A stretch of DNA of 64,000 nt, from NCBI GenBank assembly GCA_910576955.1, contig CAJTJB010000003.1:1-64000 (forward strand), given 5' to 3'. The stretch is from an uncultured Alphaproteobacteria bacterium. GTDB lineage: Bacteria; Pseudomonadota; Alphaproteobacteria; RF32; CAG-239. Below are positions 41,582 through 51,700 of the stretch, piece after piece; the stretch's first letter is position 1, and each line of letters opens with the position of its first letter. The position numbers and the translations under genes were made by a program. The notes under the pieces are model-generated. The model searched no databases. It was given only the letters and a program-made list of their open reading frames with translations, and was not told the DNA's origin.

Positions 41582-43351
41582 ATGGATAATTTGATTTTAA
41601 AGGATATTGTTAATTCTATTCAAACCAGAGAATACGTTCTACCGGTGATCCAACGCGATTTTGTATGGAAACCCGAAAAAATTTGTCTGTTGTTTGATTC
41701 AATTTTGCGCGGATACTCCATTGGCTTATTTCTTTTTTGGGAATTAAACGACGAGAGGCGGCGCACATATGAAACATATGCATTTCCCGAAAACTACGCC
41801 GACGGTGGAAAACAGGAACATTTAAACCTCCCCTTGCCGCCTTTAAGCAAATATGCAATTTTAGACGGGCAACAACGTTTGACTTCAATTTATTTAGCTT
41901 TGAAAGGAACCTATGCTTATGCCAAAGGTAGTGACCGAGATTTGGTAAAACGTAAGTTTTACATCAATCTCCTCCACACAATGGATACTGAAGACGTAGA
42001 CGATAATATCAAATTTGAATTTGATTTTTTTGCAAATAATGAGTTAAAAAATGATGAGAACCATTATTGGTATTTGGTAAATAATGTTTTGACAGATTCC
42101 AGATGGAATGAACAAAATGCGGCTGAACAGATTTATGAGGACATCTGCAATAAAGACTACTTGGATATTAACACAGAAGAAGCATTAATCGAATACAAAG
42201 AAGATGTTATTGAAAGACTGCAGCGCCTGCACAAATATATTTGTTGTGAAAAATTCGTTCAGGTATTTTGTATTGGGCAAGAGGTTTGTGAAAATGAGGT
42301 ATTAGATATTTTTGTACGTGTAAACAGCCAAGGAAAACAGCTTTCAAGAACGGATTTTATCTTTTCAAGAATTGTATCCGTCTGGCGAGATGCGCGGCAG
42401 ATGATGGATGATTTTCAGAAAAAGAAAAAAATTGAAGATTTTTTGATATTTGATAAAGACCTGATTATGCGAATTTGTCTGGCAGTGGTAAATAAATCTA
42501 ATGTATCTAGATTAACAACTGATAAATTTAATGCAAAAACAATCAAAAGCATTAAAGAAAACTGGCAAATAATTAGTGCCTGCATTGAAGATACTGTTGA
42601 TATTTTAATAAGACTGGGTTATAGCGCCAAAACCATTACATCAACCAACGCCCTTATTCCTATCATCTGTTTCTTATATAAAGGCGGAATGTGGAAAGAC
42701 GGAGGAAAGGAGCTGGAAGATCTAAATGATATTCGCAAATATTTATCGATTATTGCACTACGGCATATTTTCTCTGGTCAAACATTAGGAAAGCTAAATA
42801 AAATATTAAATGCACTTTGTGATGAAAGTTCCCGGTTACGCCCATTTGAACGTGTACTTGCAATGCCGGATTTTAAGGTGGATGAAACTCATATTGAAGA
42901 AGCTTTGCTCACTGTTAAAGGGCATGATGCTTTTGCAATTTTGTCTCTGCTATATAAAGACAAGAATTATAAAGATAATTCTTATGATCAAGACCATATG
43001 CATCCGTGGGCTATGATTTCGAAAAAGTCTACATATAAAAAACATGGGGTTTCTGAAGATAAAATGTCTGAATGGAAGAAAAAAGCAGATACTTTGCCTA
43101 ATTTACAGATTTTAGAGGCTTCGGAAAATAAGCATAAAAGTGGAACGCTATTAGACGAATGGGTAAAAGATACTTATAAAGATGAGAATGAGAGAAATAA
43201 TTATTTTTCAGGAACATATTTGAATTCGGATATTCCTCTTGAGTTTGAAAAATTTGAAGAGTTTTACGAAAAGCGCAAAGAATTATTGAAAAATGCTTTA
43301 ATGGCAAAATTAGATATTGATAAATGTCAGCAGAAAGGAGTAAATAAATGA
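41582..43351 (+). CDS. DUF262/HNH-type (GmrSD-like) protein
   Basis: The 589-residue protein has an N-terminal DUF262 domain with VLPVIQRDFVWKPEKI and the nucleotide-handling motif DGQQRLTS at residues 95-102. FVRVNSQGKQLSRTDF lies in the middle. The C-terminal DUF1524-like region has DQDHMHPWAMI and LPNLQILEASENKHKSG, the His and Asn order of a His-Me/HNH nuclease. This layout is known from GmrSD type IV restriction and related phage-defence enzymes that attack modified DNA. Its position inside a glycan operon, with its stop overlapping the next start (ATGA), is unusual. It might serve as cargo or as a coupled defence. Confidence 0.82.
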   Translation: MDNLILKDIVNSIQTREYVLPVIQRDFVWKPEKICLLFDSILRGYSIGLFLFWELNDERRRTYETYAFPENYADGGKQEHLNLPLPPLSKYAILDGQQRLTSIYLALKGTYAYAKGSDRDLVKRKFYINLLHTMDTEDVDDNIKFEFDFFANNELKNDENHYWYLVNNVLTDSRWNEQNAAEQIYEDICNKDYLDINTEEALIEYKEDVIERLQRLHKYICCEKFVQVFCIGQEVCENEVLDIFVRVNSQGKQLSRTDFIFSRIVSVWRDARQMMDDFQKKKKIEDFLIFDKDLIMRICLAVVNKSNVSRLTTDKFNAKTIKSIKENWQIISACIEDTVDILIRLGYSAKTITSTNALIPIICFLYKGGMWKDGGKELEDLNDIRKYLSIIALRHIFSGQTLGKLNKILNALCDESSRLRPFERVLAMPDFKVDETHIEEALLTVKGHDAFAILSLLYKDKNYKDNSYDQDHMHPWAMISKKSTYKKHGVSEDKMSEWKKKADTLPNLQILEASENKHKSGTLLDEWVKDTYKDENERNNYFSGTYLNSDIPLEFEKFEEFYEKRKELLKNALMAKLDIDKCQQKGVNK

Positions 43352-44007
43352 CAATTAAAGCTTTAATACCTGTACGTTCAGGTTCACAACGTGTTGTTAA
43401 CAAAAATATGCGTCCTTTTGCCAACAGCAGTTTGTTAGAAATTAAAATTAAACAGATGTTACGTATTCCGGAATTAGACGGAGTAGTTGTTAATTCTAAT
43501 GATGATGAAATGCTTGATTTGGCACGTTCTTTAGGAGCAGAGACCGTAAAACGTCCGGAAGAATTTGCTGCAAGTAATGCGACAAATTCAATGTATAAGT
43601 TTGTTGCCGAAACTTTTACGGCAGACACTATGGTTTATGCTAATTGCACAAGTCCTTGTATTAAAGATGAAACAGTGCGTGAATGTATAAAAAAATATCG
43701 AGAAATATCTGGAGAGTATGATTCTTTAAACACGGCCAATGATGTTAAAGAATTTTTATGGAAAGATAACAAGCCAATTAATTATGATCCTGCCAATACA
43801 CCGAGAAGTCAGGATTTACCTGATATTTTGATGCTTAATTTTGCTATTAGCATTATTGATCGTCAGCATATGGTTGATATCGCGCATTATATCGGTAAAA
43901 AACCATATATTCACAAAATTGACCGCGAAGATGCCATAGATGTGGATGATATGCTGGATTTTGAGTTTGCTGAATTTGTATACAGAAAACAACATAATTT
44001 ATTATAA
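43348..44007 (+). CDS. CMP-sugar synthetase (acylneuraminate cytidylyltransferase family)
   Basis: The 219-residue enzyme has the NeuA/KdsB-type signature IPVRSGSQRVVNKNMRPFANSSLLEIKI near the N-terminus, where the arginine and lysine bind CTP. Further family motifs are ANCTSPCIKDETV and INYDPANTPRSQDLPDI. IDREDAIDVDDMLDFEFAE near the end is the metal-binding C-terminal motif of NeuA-like enzymes. It would activate a 2-keto-3-deoxy sugar acid as a CMP derivative. The start overlaps the DUF262 stop by 4 bp. The substrate cannot be read from sequence. Confidence 0.85.
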   Translation: MTIKALIPVRSGSQRVVNKNMRPFANSSLLEIKIKQMLRIPELDGVVVNSNDDEMLDLARSLGAETVKRPEEFAASNATNSMYKFVAETFTADTMVYANCTSPCIKDETVRECIKKYREISGEYDSLNTANDVKEFLWKDNKPINYDPANTPRSQDLPDILMLNFAISIIDRQHMVDIAHYIGKKPYIHKIDREDAIDVDDMLDFEFAEFVYRKQHNLL

Positions 44008-44022
44008 AAAAGGAGAATTAAA

Positions 44023-44835
44023 ATGAATTCAACTGAACAAAGAATGTATAATTTTCTTAAAGATTTAAAAGAAAATCATCATATAACAGGAATTAAAATT
44101 TCGTATGAAGACGAAGGATTGACCGGCGAATTGGCCCAAATTATCAGTTCGATAGCATTTAAAGCAGGAGTTGCCGTATCAATGAAGATAGGCGGTTGTG
44201 AGGCAAAGCGCGATATGCACGATGCAAAAGTTATGGGAGTAGACAAGGTTGTAGCTCCGATGATTGAAACAGCTTATGCAATGAAGAAATTTATTGAGGC
44301 AACACATACTGTTTATTCGGATGATGAAAGGCAGAATACAAAATTTATGATAAATATTGAAACAATAACTGGTTATCAAAATTTATCCGAAATGCTGAAA
44401 CAACCAGAAGCAAAAGAGATTTACGGAATTGTATTGGGACGCGTTGATTTTTCAGGAAGTTTAGGAAAAGACAGAAGTTTTGTAAATTCTGCTGAAATGC
44501 AAAAAATTGCACTCGATATGGCAGAAAAGGCGAAACAATATGGCAAAAAACTCTTTATTGGCGGTGGTGTATCAGCCGCATCATTAGAGTTTTTCCGCAA
44601 AATTCCTGCCGATGTTTTAGGTTCATTCGAAACCAGAAATATCATTTTTGATGCAGCCGTATCCTTAAATGATCCGGAAGTAGAATGGGCTTTGACGAAA
44701 GCGCAAGGGTTTGAACTCGCTTGGATGGAACGTAAAAAAGAATTTTATGGCAAATTATCTAATGCGGAAACAAAGCGTATTGAAATGATTACAGAACGTT
44801 ACAATAACTCTGTTGCAGCGCTGAAAAAGAAATAA
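44023..44835 (+). CDS. HpcH/HpaI aldolase / citrate lyase beta family enzyme
   Basis: The 270-residue TIM-barrel type protein resembles the pyruvate- or acetyl-CoA-dependent aldolase/lyase family. MKIGGCEAKRDMHDA carries an early Gly/Glu-rich motif. VVAPMIETAYAMKKFI and FMINIETITGYQNL (the conserved Glu metal ligand) are followed by YGIVLGRVDFSGSLG (the conserved metal-binding Asp region). Members form or cleave C-C bonds next to pyruvate. Sitting directly between a CMP-sugar synthetase and a HAD phosphatase, it may make a 3-deoxy-ulosonic acid from pyruvate and an aldose. That role is inference from context. Confidence 0.78.
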   Translation: MNSTEQRMYNFLKDLKENHHITGIKISYEDEGLTGELAQIISSIAFKAGVAVSMKIGGCEAKRDMHDAKVMGVDKVVAPMIETAYAMKKFIEATHTVYSDDERQNTKFMINIETITGYQNLSEMLKQPEAKEIYGIVLGRVDFSGSLGKDRSFVNSAEMQKIALDMAEKAKQYGKKLFIGGGVSAASLEFFRKIPADVLGSFETRNIIFDAAVSLNDPEVEWALTKAQGFELAWMERKKEFYGKLSNAETKRIEMITERYNNSVAALKKK

Positions 44836-44844
44836 GGATAAGTT

Positions 44845-45468
44845 ATGTCAACAGAATATAAAGCATATATTTTTGATATTGACGGGACTGTGCTTGACAC
44901 AGCCCCGCGTATTCTGGCAAGTATAAGGGAAGCTTTGGCGTTATGCGAGGTCCGATATGCTTTAGAAGATATAAACCAACATCTTATCGGTCCCAAAATA
45001 GCAGATATTCTTGATATACTCGGAGTTAAAGGGGATGAAAAGCTGAAAACAAAGGTGGTGAAAACTTTCCGTGAAATATATGATAATAATCCGATAACGG
45101 GAACTTCAATTTATCCGCAAATGCAAGAGCTGCTGTCAAAACTGAAAAATAATAATATTCAATGTTTTGTCGCAACAAATAAACCCAAGAAACCGCTTAT
45201 GCAATTATTACAATTTTTTAATTTGGATTTTTTTGATGATATCTATTGTCCGGATAAATATGATACGCAAATTATGTCCAAAACAGAAATGATTGCGGAA
45301 ATAATAGAAAAATATCATTTAGCACCGGCAACAATTTTATATATAGGGGATACAAAAGGTGATTATGAAGCCTGTGCAAAAAATAATTGCCCGTTTGGAT
45401 TTGCAAGTTGGGGATACGAACAGGATAAAAAAAGCTTAAAAAAATTAGCGCACGAGGTCTTAATTTAA
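44845..45468 (+). CDS. HAD-family phosphatase (phosphoglycolate phosphatase-like)
   Basis: The 207-residue enzyme has all HAD motifs: nucleophile block FDIDGTVLDT near residue 10, QCFVATNKPKKPLMQLL with the motif II Thr and the conserved Lys, and LYIGDTKGDYEACAKN with the acidic pair. The helical cap between residues 16 and 80 is of the Gph type. It would dephosphorylate a sugar phosphate in the operon's pathway. Its ribosome site is AAGGAT, 9 bp after the aldolase gene. GC content is low as in its neighbours. Confidence 0.86.
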   Translation: MSTEYKAYIFDIDGTVLDTAPRILASIREALALCEVRYALEDINQHLIGPKIADILDILGVKGDEKLKTKVVKTFREIYDNNPITGTSIYPQMQELLSKLKNNNIQCFVATNKPKKPLMQLLQFFNLDFFDDIYCPDKYDTQIMSKTEMIAEIIEKYHLAPATILYIGDTKGDYEACAKNNCPFGFASWGYEQDKKSLKKLAHEVLI

Positions 45469-45469
45469 T

Positions 45470-46645
45470 ATGCAAAATTTAGAACAAAACTATTCACCTT
45501 TAGGCTCATTGCAGCCCTCCGCCACATTGGCAATTTCCGCCAAGGCCAAAGAAATGAAAGCAAACGGGGAAGATGTTTGCTCGATGACGGCGGGCGAGCC
45601 GGATTTTGATACCCCGCAAATCATTAAAAATGCTTGCATTGAGGCTATCGAAGAAGGGAAAGTGCGGTATCTCGCCTCATCGGGGTTGCCGGAGCTCAAA
45701 ACGGAAATTGTCCGCAAGTTTGCCCAAAACGGCATTCAAACATCGCCGCAGAATATCATCATCTCAACCGGCGCGAAATTTGCCTTGTTCCAAGCCATCA
45801 CCTGCCTGTGCGGCAAGGGGGATGAAGTGGTTGTGATTGCGCCGTATTGGCTTTCTTATGCCGAGATGATAAAAGCCTCGGGCGCGCAGATGGTTGTGGT
45901 GCAGACATCTATGCAAAATAACTATGCCCCGCAGCAAAAAGATTTGGAAAACGCCCTTACCGCACGCACCAAGCTCATTATCATTAACTCGCCCAATAAT
46001 CCGACCGGAGCGGTATATACGCGTGAAACCCTGCAAATGATTGCAGATATAGCTGTTAAAAGCAATATTATGGTGCTGTCGGACGAAATTTATGAAAAAC
46101 TGATTTATGACAGCGCTGTTAAACATATCAGCATAGCATCGTTAAATGCCGAGATTGCCGCGCGTACCATTACGGTCAACGGTTTTTCAAAAGCCTATGC
46201 CATGACCGGATGGCGGCTGGGATATTTGACCGCGCCGCAGTGGCTGACCAAGAGAATTGCCGCGTTACAAAGCCACGCCACCAGCAATGCGACATCGTTT
46301 GTGCAATATGCCGCCGTGTCTGCACTGCAAGGAAAGGCGGATGCAGATGTCTTAAAGATGATTGAGGCATTTCATAAGCGGCGGGATTTGTTGTGCAAAT
46401 TGCTAAACGGTCTGTCGGAAGTCAAATATTATGCGCCGCAAGGGGCTTTTTATGTATTGTGCGATATTTCAAAATCTGGAATGGATGCGGAAGAATTTTC
46501 CCGCCGTTTGCTCGAACAGGAACGTTTAGCGGTTATTCCGTGTACGGCATTCGGAGCGCCGGAGTGCATCCGCTTAAGCTATGCCTGTTCGGAGGAAAAT
46601 ATAATCGAAGCCATAAAACGGTTAAACAAATTTATCAGAGGATAA
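45470..46645 (+). CDS. Class I aminotransferase
   Basis: This PLP enzyme of 391 residues belongs to the AspC-like fold I family. MTAGEPDFDTPQ, INSPNNPTGAVY, LSDEIYEKLIYD and the PLP-lysine motif VNGFSKAYAMTGWRLGY are all present, with RLSYACSEENI near the end carrying the carboxylate-binding Arg. It is similar in type to aspartate or aromatic aminotransferases of core metabolism. It begins 1 bp after the HAD gene, so it is within the operon. GC content rises here towards core-like values, and it could be either a sugar-pathway enzyme or a general one. Confidence 0.88.
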   Translation: MQNLEQNYSPLGSLQPSATLAISAKAKEMKANGEDVCSMTAGEPDFDTPQIIKNACIEAIEEGKVRYLASSGLPELKTEIVRKFAQNGIQTSPQNIIISTGAKFALFQAITCLCGKGDEVVVIAPYWLSYAEMIKASGAQMVVVQTSMQNNYAPQQKDLENALTARTKLIIINSPNNPTGAVYTRETLQMIADIAVKSNIMVLSDEIYEKLIYDSAVKHISIASLNAEIAARTITVNGFSKAYAMTGWRLGYLTAPQWLTKRIAALQSHATSNATSFVQYAAVSALQGKADADVLKMIEAFHKRRDLLCKLLNGLSEVKYYAPQGAFYVLCDISKSGMDAEEFSRRLLEQERLAVIPCTAFGAPECIRLSYACSEENIIEAIKRLNKFIRG

Positions 46646-46649
46646 AATA

Positions 46650-47687
46650 ATGCAGGAACAAAGAGACAGAGGATATGACTTTATCCGTTTTTTCGCAATG
46701 TCAATGATTGTCATACACCATATTTTTACCACTTGGAAAGAGCAGCATTATCATATTCCAGAATTTATCGCAAACATTGTCGGCAGAGGGGCAATCGGCT
46801 TTGGTGGTGTAGGGGTAGCTTTGTTTTTTATGCTCTCCGGCGCACTCTTGATAAAAAAATATGAAACGGGCTTAAAAGCAAGTGAGTTTTACAAAAAAAG
46901 ATTATGGCGCATTGAAATTCCACAAATGATTGGGTTCTTCTGTGCATTTTGGTGCCAATATCTGGTAACGCCGCATATCATTAACCATAAGCCCGAAAGC
47001 CTGTTTTTTTCTTTTATCGGGCTGGGATATTCCGGAGAGTTCTGGGCGCAATTCGGGCGGCGCAATGTCTGGGTTATCGGTGAGTGGTTTACCGCCGTTA
47101 TAATTATTTTATATATTTTGTTCCCTGCTTTAAGATGGCTGTTTGTTAATCATAAAAATACGGGGGGGGGTATTATTGCATTACTTTTTTTGATTAACCT
47201 GAAATATCAGATATTGACATATCACCGCGGTTGGTTTTCAATTACGAACGGATTAATGTGTTTTTGGATGGGAATGTTGTTTGAAAAATATAAATATATA
47301 CTGTGCAGGCGTCCGGCAATAGGTGCGTGCGCGGCTTTTGTCATATTATATTGGATTGTCAATCCGCAGCAAATTTTAGGATACAGCTATTTGTCCTGTT
47401 TCATCTTTTCGCTGCCGTTATTTGTGGTGTTGTATCAGATAACTTTCTCAAATCGCTTCATCCGTTTTGTCAGCAAATATAATTATGAAATTTATTTGGT
47501 ACACCATCGCGTCTTTATTTTGCTCTTTCCGGCACTTTTAACCGCAAAAAGCAATGCGTGGCAGTTAGGCATTGCCGCTGTTTTGTTGACAGGGATAACG
47601 CTGTTGCTGTCTGAATCTTTACACCGCGCCACCGAGTGGGGGCAAAACAAAATTTACCGATTATTACATATTAAGGAAACTTGTTAA
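46650..47687 (+). CDS. Acyltransferase family 3 membrane protein
   Basis: The 345-residue protein has about ten membrane spans with the acyltransferase-3 start RGYDFIRFFAMSMIVIHHIFTTW, in which the IRFxA and the His of VIHH are the conserved catalytic features. GVALFFMLSGALL follows, then the KRLWRIEIP motif. Such enzymes O-acetylate or otherwise acylate surface glycans at the inner membrane. It lies 4 bp after the aminotransferase and its stop overlaps the next ATG (TAATG), so it is translationally coupled to the PRPP synthetase-like gene. Confidence 0.87.
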   Translation: MQEQRDRGYDFIRFFAMSMIVIHHIFTTWKEQHYHIPEFIANIVGRGAIGFGGVGVALFFMLSGALLIKKYETGLKASEFYKKRLWRIEIPQMIGFFCAFWCQYLVTPHIINHKPESLFFSFIGLGYSGEFWAQFGRRNVWVIGEWFTAVIIILYILFPALRWLFVNHKNTGGGIIALLFLINLKYQILTYHRGWFSITNGLMCFWMGMLFEKYKYILCRRPAIGACAAFVILYWIVNPQQILGYSYLSCFIFSLPLFVVLYQITFSNRFIRFVSKYNYEIYLVHHRVFILLFPALLTAKSNAWQLGIAAVLLTGITLLLSESLHRATEWGQNKIYRLLHIKETC

Positions 47688-48607
47688 TGATAAATCTTCT
47701 CTCTTCCGCACCATATACCTATTTAAAACAAAATATGCTCCGAACGGGGCGGTTTGATAATATTGAAATCGAAAACAAAACTTTTCCTGATGGCGAGCAT
47801 TACTGGCGCATAATCAATCCGGAGCAAATCTCGGGCAAACCCGCGGTTTATATTTGCGGCACAACGGATGATGCCGCCATATTTGAGGCGTATAATATGT
47901 GTTGCACACTGGTGCGCGAGGGATGTTCCGAGCTGCATCTGGTCATTCCGTATTTCGGCTATTCCACCATGGAACGTGCCGTTAAAGGGGGCGAAGCGGT
48001 CACGGCTAAAAATATTGCCCGCTTGTTCAGCACAATTCCGGTTTCGCCGCAGGGCAACCATATTTATATGGTTGATTTGCATTCGCTCGGTACGCAATAT
48101 TACTTTGAGCAGAATATTCATCCCGTCCATCTGACAACCGAACCTGTGATTGACCGGATGATTGCCGATATCCGCCACGAATGCGGCGATGTGGTTTTGG
48201 CTTCGGCGGATATGGGGCGCGCGAAATGGATTGAGAAAATGAGTAACCGTCTGGGAATTGGCGGGGCGTATATCATGAAAAAGCGCCTCTCGGGAACGGA
48301 AACGGTGGTTGAAGCGTTAAATGCCGATGTGAATGGCTGCCATGTGATAATATTTGATGATATGATACGCTCGGGCGGGTCGATTATCAACGCCGCGCGT
48401 GCCTATAAGTCTATCGGTGCCAAAGATATTTATGTTGCCTGCGTGCACGGGGTTCTGGTGGACGGTGCGGTGGAAAAGCTGAAAGCAAGCGGCGTCATCA
48501 AAGGGGTATATTGCACTAATACGCATATCCGCACCCAACAGATACAAGATGATTTTGTAAAAGTTTATGATATGTCGGAAGTCATTTTGTCGGGGCTGAA
48601 AATTTAA
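47687..48607 (+). CDS. Ribose-phosphate pyrophosphokinase-like protein
   Basis: The 306-residue protein matches the PRPP synthetase family. It has KTFPDGEHYWRI (the F-x-D-G-E substrate motif), VIPYFGYSTMERAV, VDLHS and the PRPP-binding loop VIIFDDMIRSGGSIINAA. The family makes PRPP from ribose 5-phosphate and ATP. It is diverged from typical Prs, for example in the nucleotide-binding part (ASADMGRAKWIEKM). It is the last gene of the glycan operon, with its start overlapping the acyltransferase stop by 1 bp. It might be a second copy with a pathway-specific role, or the main one. Confidence 0.8.
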   Translation: MINLLSSAPYTYLKQNMLRTGRFDNIEIENKTFPDGEHYWRIINPEQISGKPAVYICGTTDDAAIFEAYNMCCTLVREGCSELHLVIPYFGYSTMERAVKGGEAVTAKNIARLFSTIPVSPQGNHIYMVDLHSLGTQYYFEQNIHPVHLTTEPVIDRMIADIRHECGDVVLASADMGRAKWIEKMSNRLGIGGAYIMKKRLSGTETVVEALNADVNGCHVIIFDDMIRSGGSIINAARAYKSIGAKDIYVACVHGVLVDGAVEKLKASGVIKGVYCTNTHIRTQQIQDDFVKVYDMSEVILSGLKI

Positions 48608-48730
48608 GCTTACCGCATCGTGCTGCGTCAAACCCTCTGTGTAAATCTGAAATTATACTTTAAAAAAAAGATATTTATGCTTAAATGGCAAATGTAAAAA
48701 TTTGTTATAACGGGTAATTATGGTGTTGAT

Positions 48731-51700
48731 ATGAAGAAAAATTTAAGCCTGCTTGCTGTTTTGGTCGTATTGCTTGCCTTGTCGGGGCAAACCTATGCCG
48801 AGGGCGAAAATAATTACGAGCTTGATGAAAGCTCCGCCGCTGATTTTCAATTAAAAGAAACCCTGCAGCAGGATACGACGCCGAATATTGTGCCTGCCGC
48901 CGAAGAAACGCCCGCTGCGAATGATAATGCCGAAACGCCTGCCGGAGGACCGGAAATCATCCGTGAAGATATCGAAGGCGGCTATGTCGAAAAGCTGCTG
49001 TCGCCGGAGGGGCAGATTCTGGCGGAAAAGACCATAAAAGACGATAAAATTGTTAAAAAAGTTCTCAATTACTATGCGCCTGACGGAACGCTGCAGCGCC
49101 GCATCACCGCCGAAGAAGGCGAAAGCGGCTTTTATGCCGAAGAGTTTTACCCGAACGGCAAGTTATCATCAGAATCCTACTATATTAACGAAGACAATAA
49201 AATCGGCGAAGAGCGGAAATATGATATGAACGGGGTGCTGCGCCAACAGTTAGTCTGGATGTTGCTCCAAAGCGAAAAAGAAAACACCCGGCAGCCTCTG
49301 CGAACTATCCGTTACGGCGATGTCGTCACATATTATCCGAGCGGCGCCAAGGCTGCGGAGTTTTCGGCAGGCAAACCCGGAAGAAACGCCTTTTATCGCG
49401 AAGACGGCACGGTGATTAAAGAAATTAACGACAGCGAGATTTTGACTTTTTCCCGCGAGCTGACCCCGATGGACTGTCAGGAAACGGCAGTTCGTTTAAG
49501 CCTTGAAGATTTGGTTGAGCTGTATGAAGACGAGGGCGACATCTCATACAATAAATGCGGCTTGCCGTATCGCGAGGCATTTGTTTATGAGGTTATAGAT
49601 AATAACGGCGATTCGGGCACAAAAATCAGCTATGACGAAACCGGACAGATTCGCCGCATCACCCCATATCAAAACGGCAAGCGGGAGGGCGTTTTGCAAA
49701 AGTTTGACGCCTCGGGCAACATCACAGCCGAAATCGCTTATCATAACGATATGAAAGAGGGCGAAGCGACCGGCTATTTCCCGACCGGCGCGCGCGCGTT
49801 TCATAAGCGCTATGAGGGCGGCAAAGTCGCCGATACGCTGACTTGCTATTTCCCGACCGGCGAGGTGGCAGCGGAGTTTCATTATGTAAACGGTTTGAAA
49901 GAGGGCGCGGCAACCATCAACAGCCCCGTATCGCGCGAGCTGCAGTTTGCAGAAGGCAAAATGCAAAACGCCGAGCCGGAAGAAGAACGGCAACTGGCAT
50001 CGCGTTTGGGCGGGCTTGAAGTCTTGGACGAGCGTTGCCTGAATGTGGCAGATAAGAGCAAAGAGCTTTTAGCCAAGGTTGAAGAAAATGCTGCCGCTGC
50101 GGAAAAACTTTACCTTGTTGAAGAAGCCGAAGAATGCCGCGATTTAAATGCTTATAAAGAGGAAAACGGGCAAAACGTCTGCTATGACCAGGCAAACCGC
50201 TTGCGGGCGGAGTTTCCTGCCGGCGCGGATATAACGGGCTCCCTCACCGTCAAGTTTTACGGCACGGATGGCATTCCCCAATATGAAGTGCCATATGCGG
50301 CGGGCGTGCGTCAAGGCTGGGCAAAGCGGTATGACTTTGAGGGCAGAACCGTTGCCGAGATGTATTACCATAACGGCGAGCCGGCAGACAGTGCCCGCAG
50401 TTATTATCCGAATGGCGCGGTAAAGCAAATGGTGTCTGAAGCAGACGGTGCCGACCGCAAAATTATCGCCGCTTATAATGAAAACGGCGGGTTGATATTT
50501 AATTTAAACTATAAAGACGGGAAGAAAACGCAGGCGTTTATTGCCGATGCTGCCAAAAACAAAGACATCTACATCCGTTTTTATAACGGCGAGCTGGATA
50601 ACATCCGCGAAACCAATGCCGGCAAGCCGCTGAATTTTATTGAGTATAATCTGGCGTTGGGCGAATATACGGTTAATCGCGAGGGCGAACTGATAAAAGG
50701 CGGACATATCTGCGCTGCTAAACCCAAAGAGGAACCCAAACCCGCCGAAGAAGAATTAACCCCGATAGGCGAAAGCGAGTTAAAAGCACTGGATGACGCT
50801 GCGGAAAAAGCCGCCGCGGAGTATAACCTTAAAAATGCGCTTATCCCGACCGAGGCTGCGAAAAAGCAGGCGGAGCTGGCGGCTCAAAACATCGGTCCGA
50901 ATGCCAAGCCCGATATTGAAACGCTGACCGATTCGGTGGAAAAAGAAAGCTTAACGCCGAATGCGGAAAAAACAAACGCCGACGGCTTGTCAAAAACCGA
51001 AAAGTTTTATTACCCGAACGGCAACCTGCGCAAAACCGTCAAGGCCAAAGGCGGACGCACCGAAGAGGTGAAAGAATATTCCAAAAGCGGTCTTTTGCTG
51101 ACAGATACGGTTTATAATGCCGATAATATTGTGGTTGAAAAATATTTCGGTTCGGGGGCGCTTCGCCGCAAAACCGCCAAGAATTATGATGACAATGCGG
51201 TAATGGCGTTTATATCGCGCGAGGATTTTTTTGACAGCGGCAAGCCCCGTTATGCCGTCACCCGTGCACCCGAAGCCCTGCTGTTTGCCGAAAAGGTATA
51301 TACCCCAAAAGGCGCGTTAAAGCAGGAAACCGCGCAGCAAGCCCCGCTGTCGCTGATTATTAAAGACTATGGCGCAGATGAAAAATTGCACAAACAAACC
51401 GAAACGCTGGGAGCAAACATTGCGGTTAAGGAATATGGCGCGGACGGCAAGCTCGAGTCTTTCAGCCTAAACAGCAAAACTATGCCGCTTGCCATGGCAG
51501 AAAAGAGCGATACCGTCTTAAAAGAAAATGCCAAGATATATGACAAAGGCGTCTTAAAAGCCGAGATTAAAGCCGATAAACGGCAAAATACGCTGGTGGA
51601 ATATCACCCCGGAAAAGTCACCAAAACCGAGATTGTCTTCTTTAATAATGGCGAAATCTCCGTGAAAGGCTATGCAAAAGACGGCACGCTGACCAAGTTT

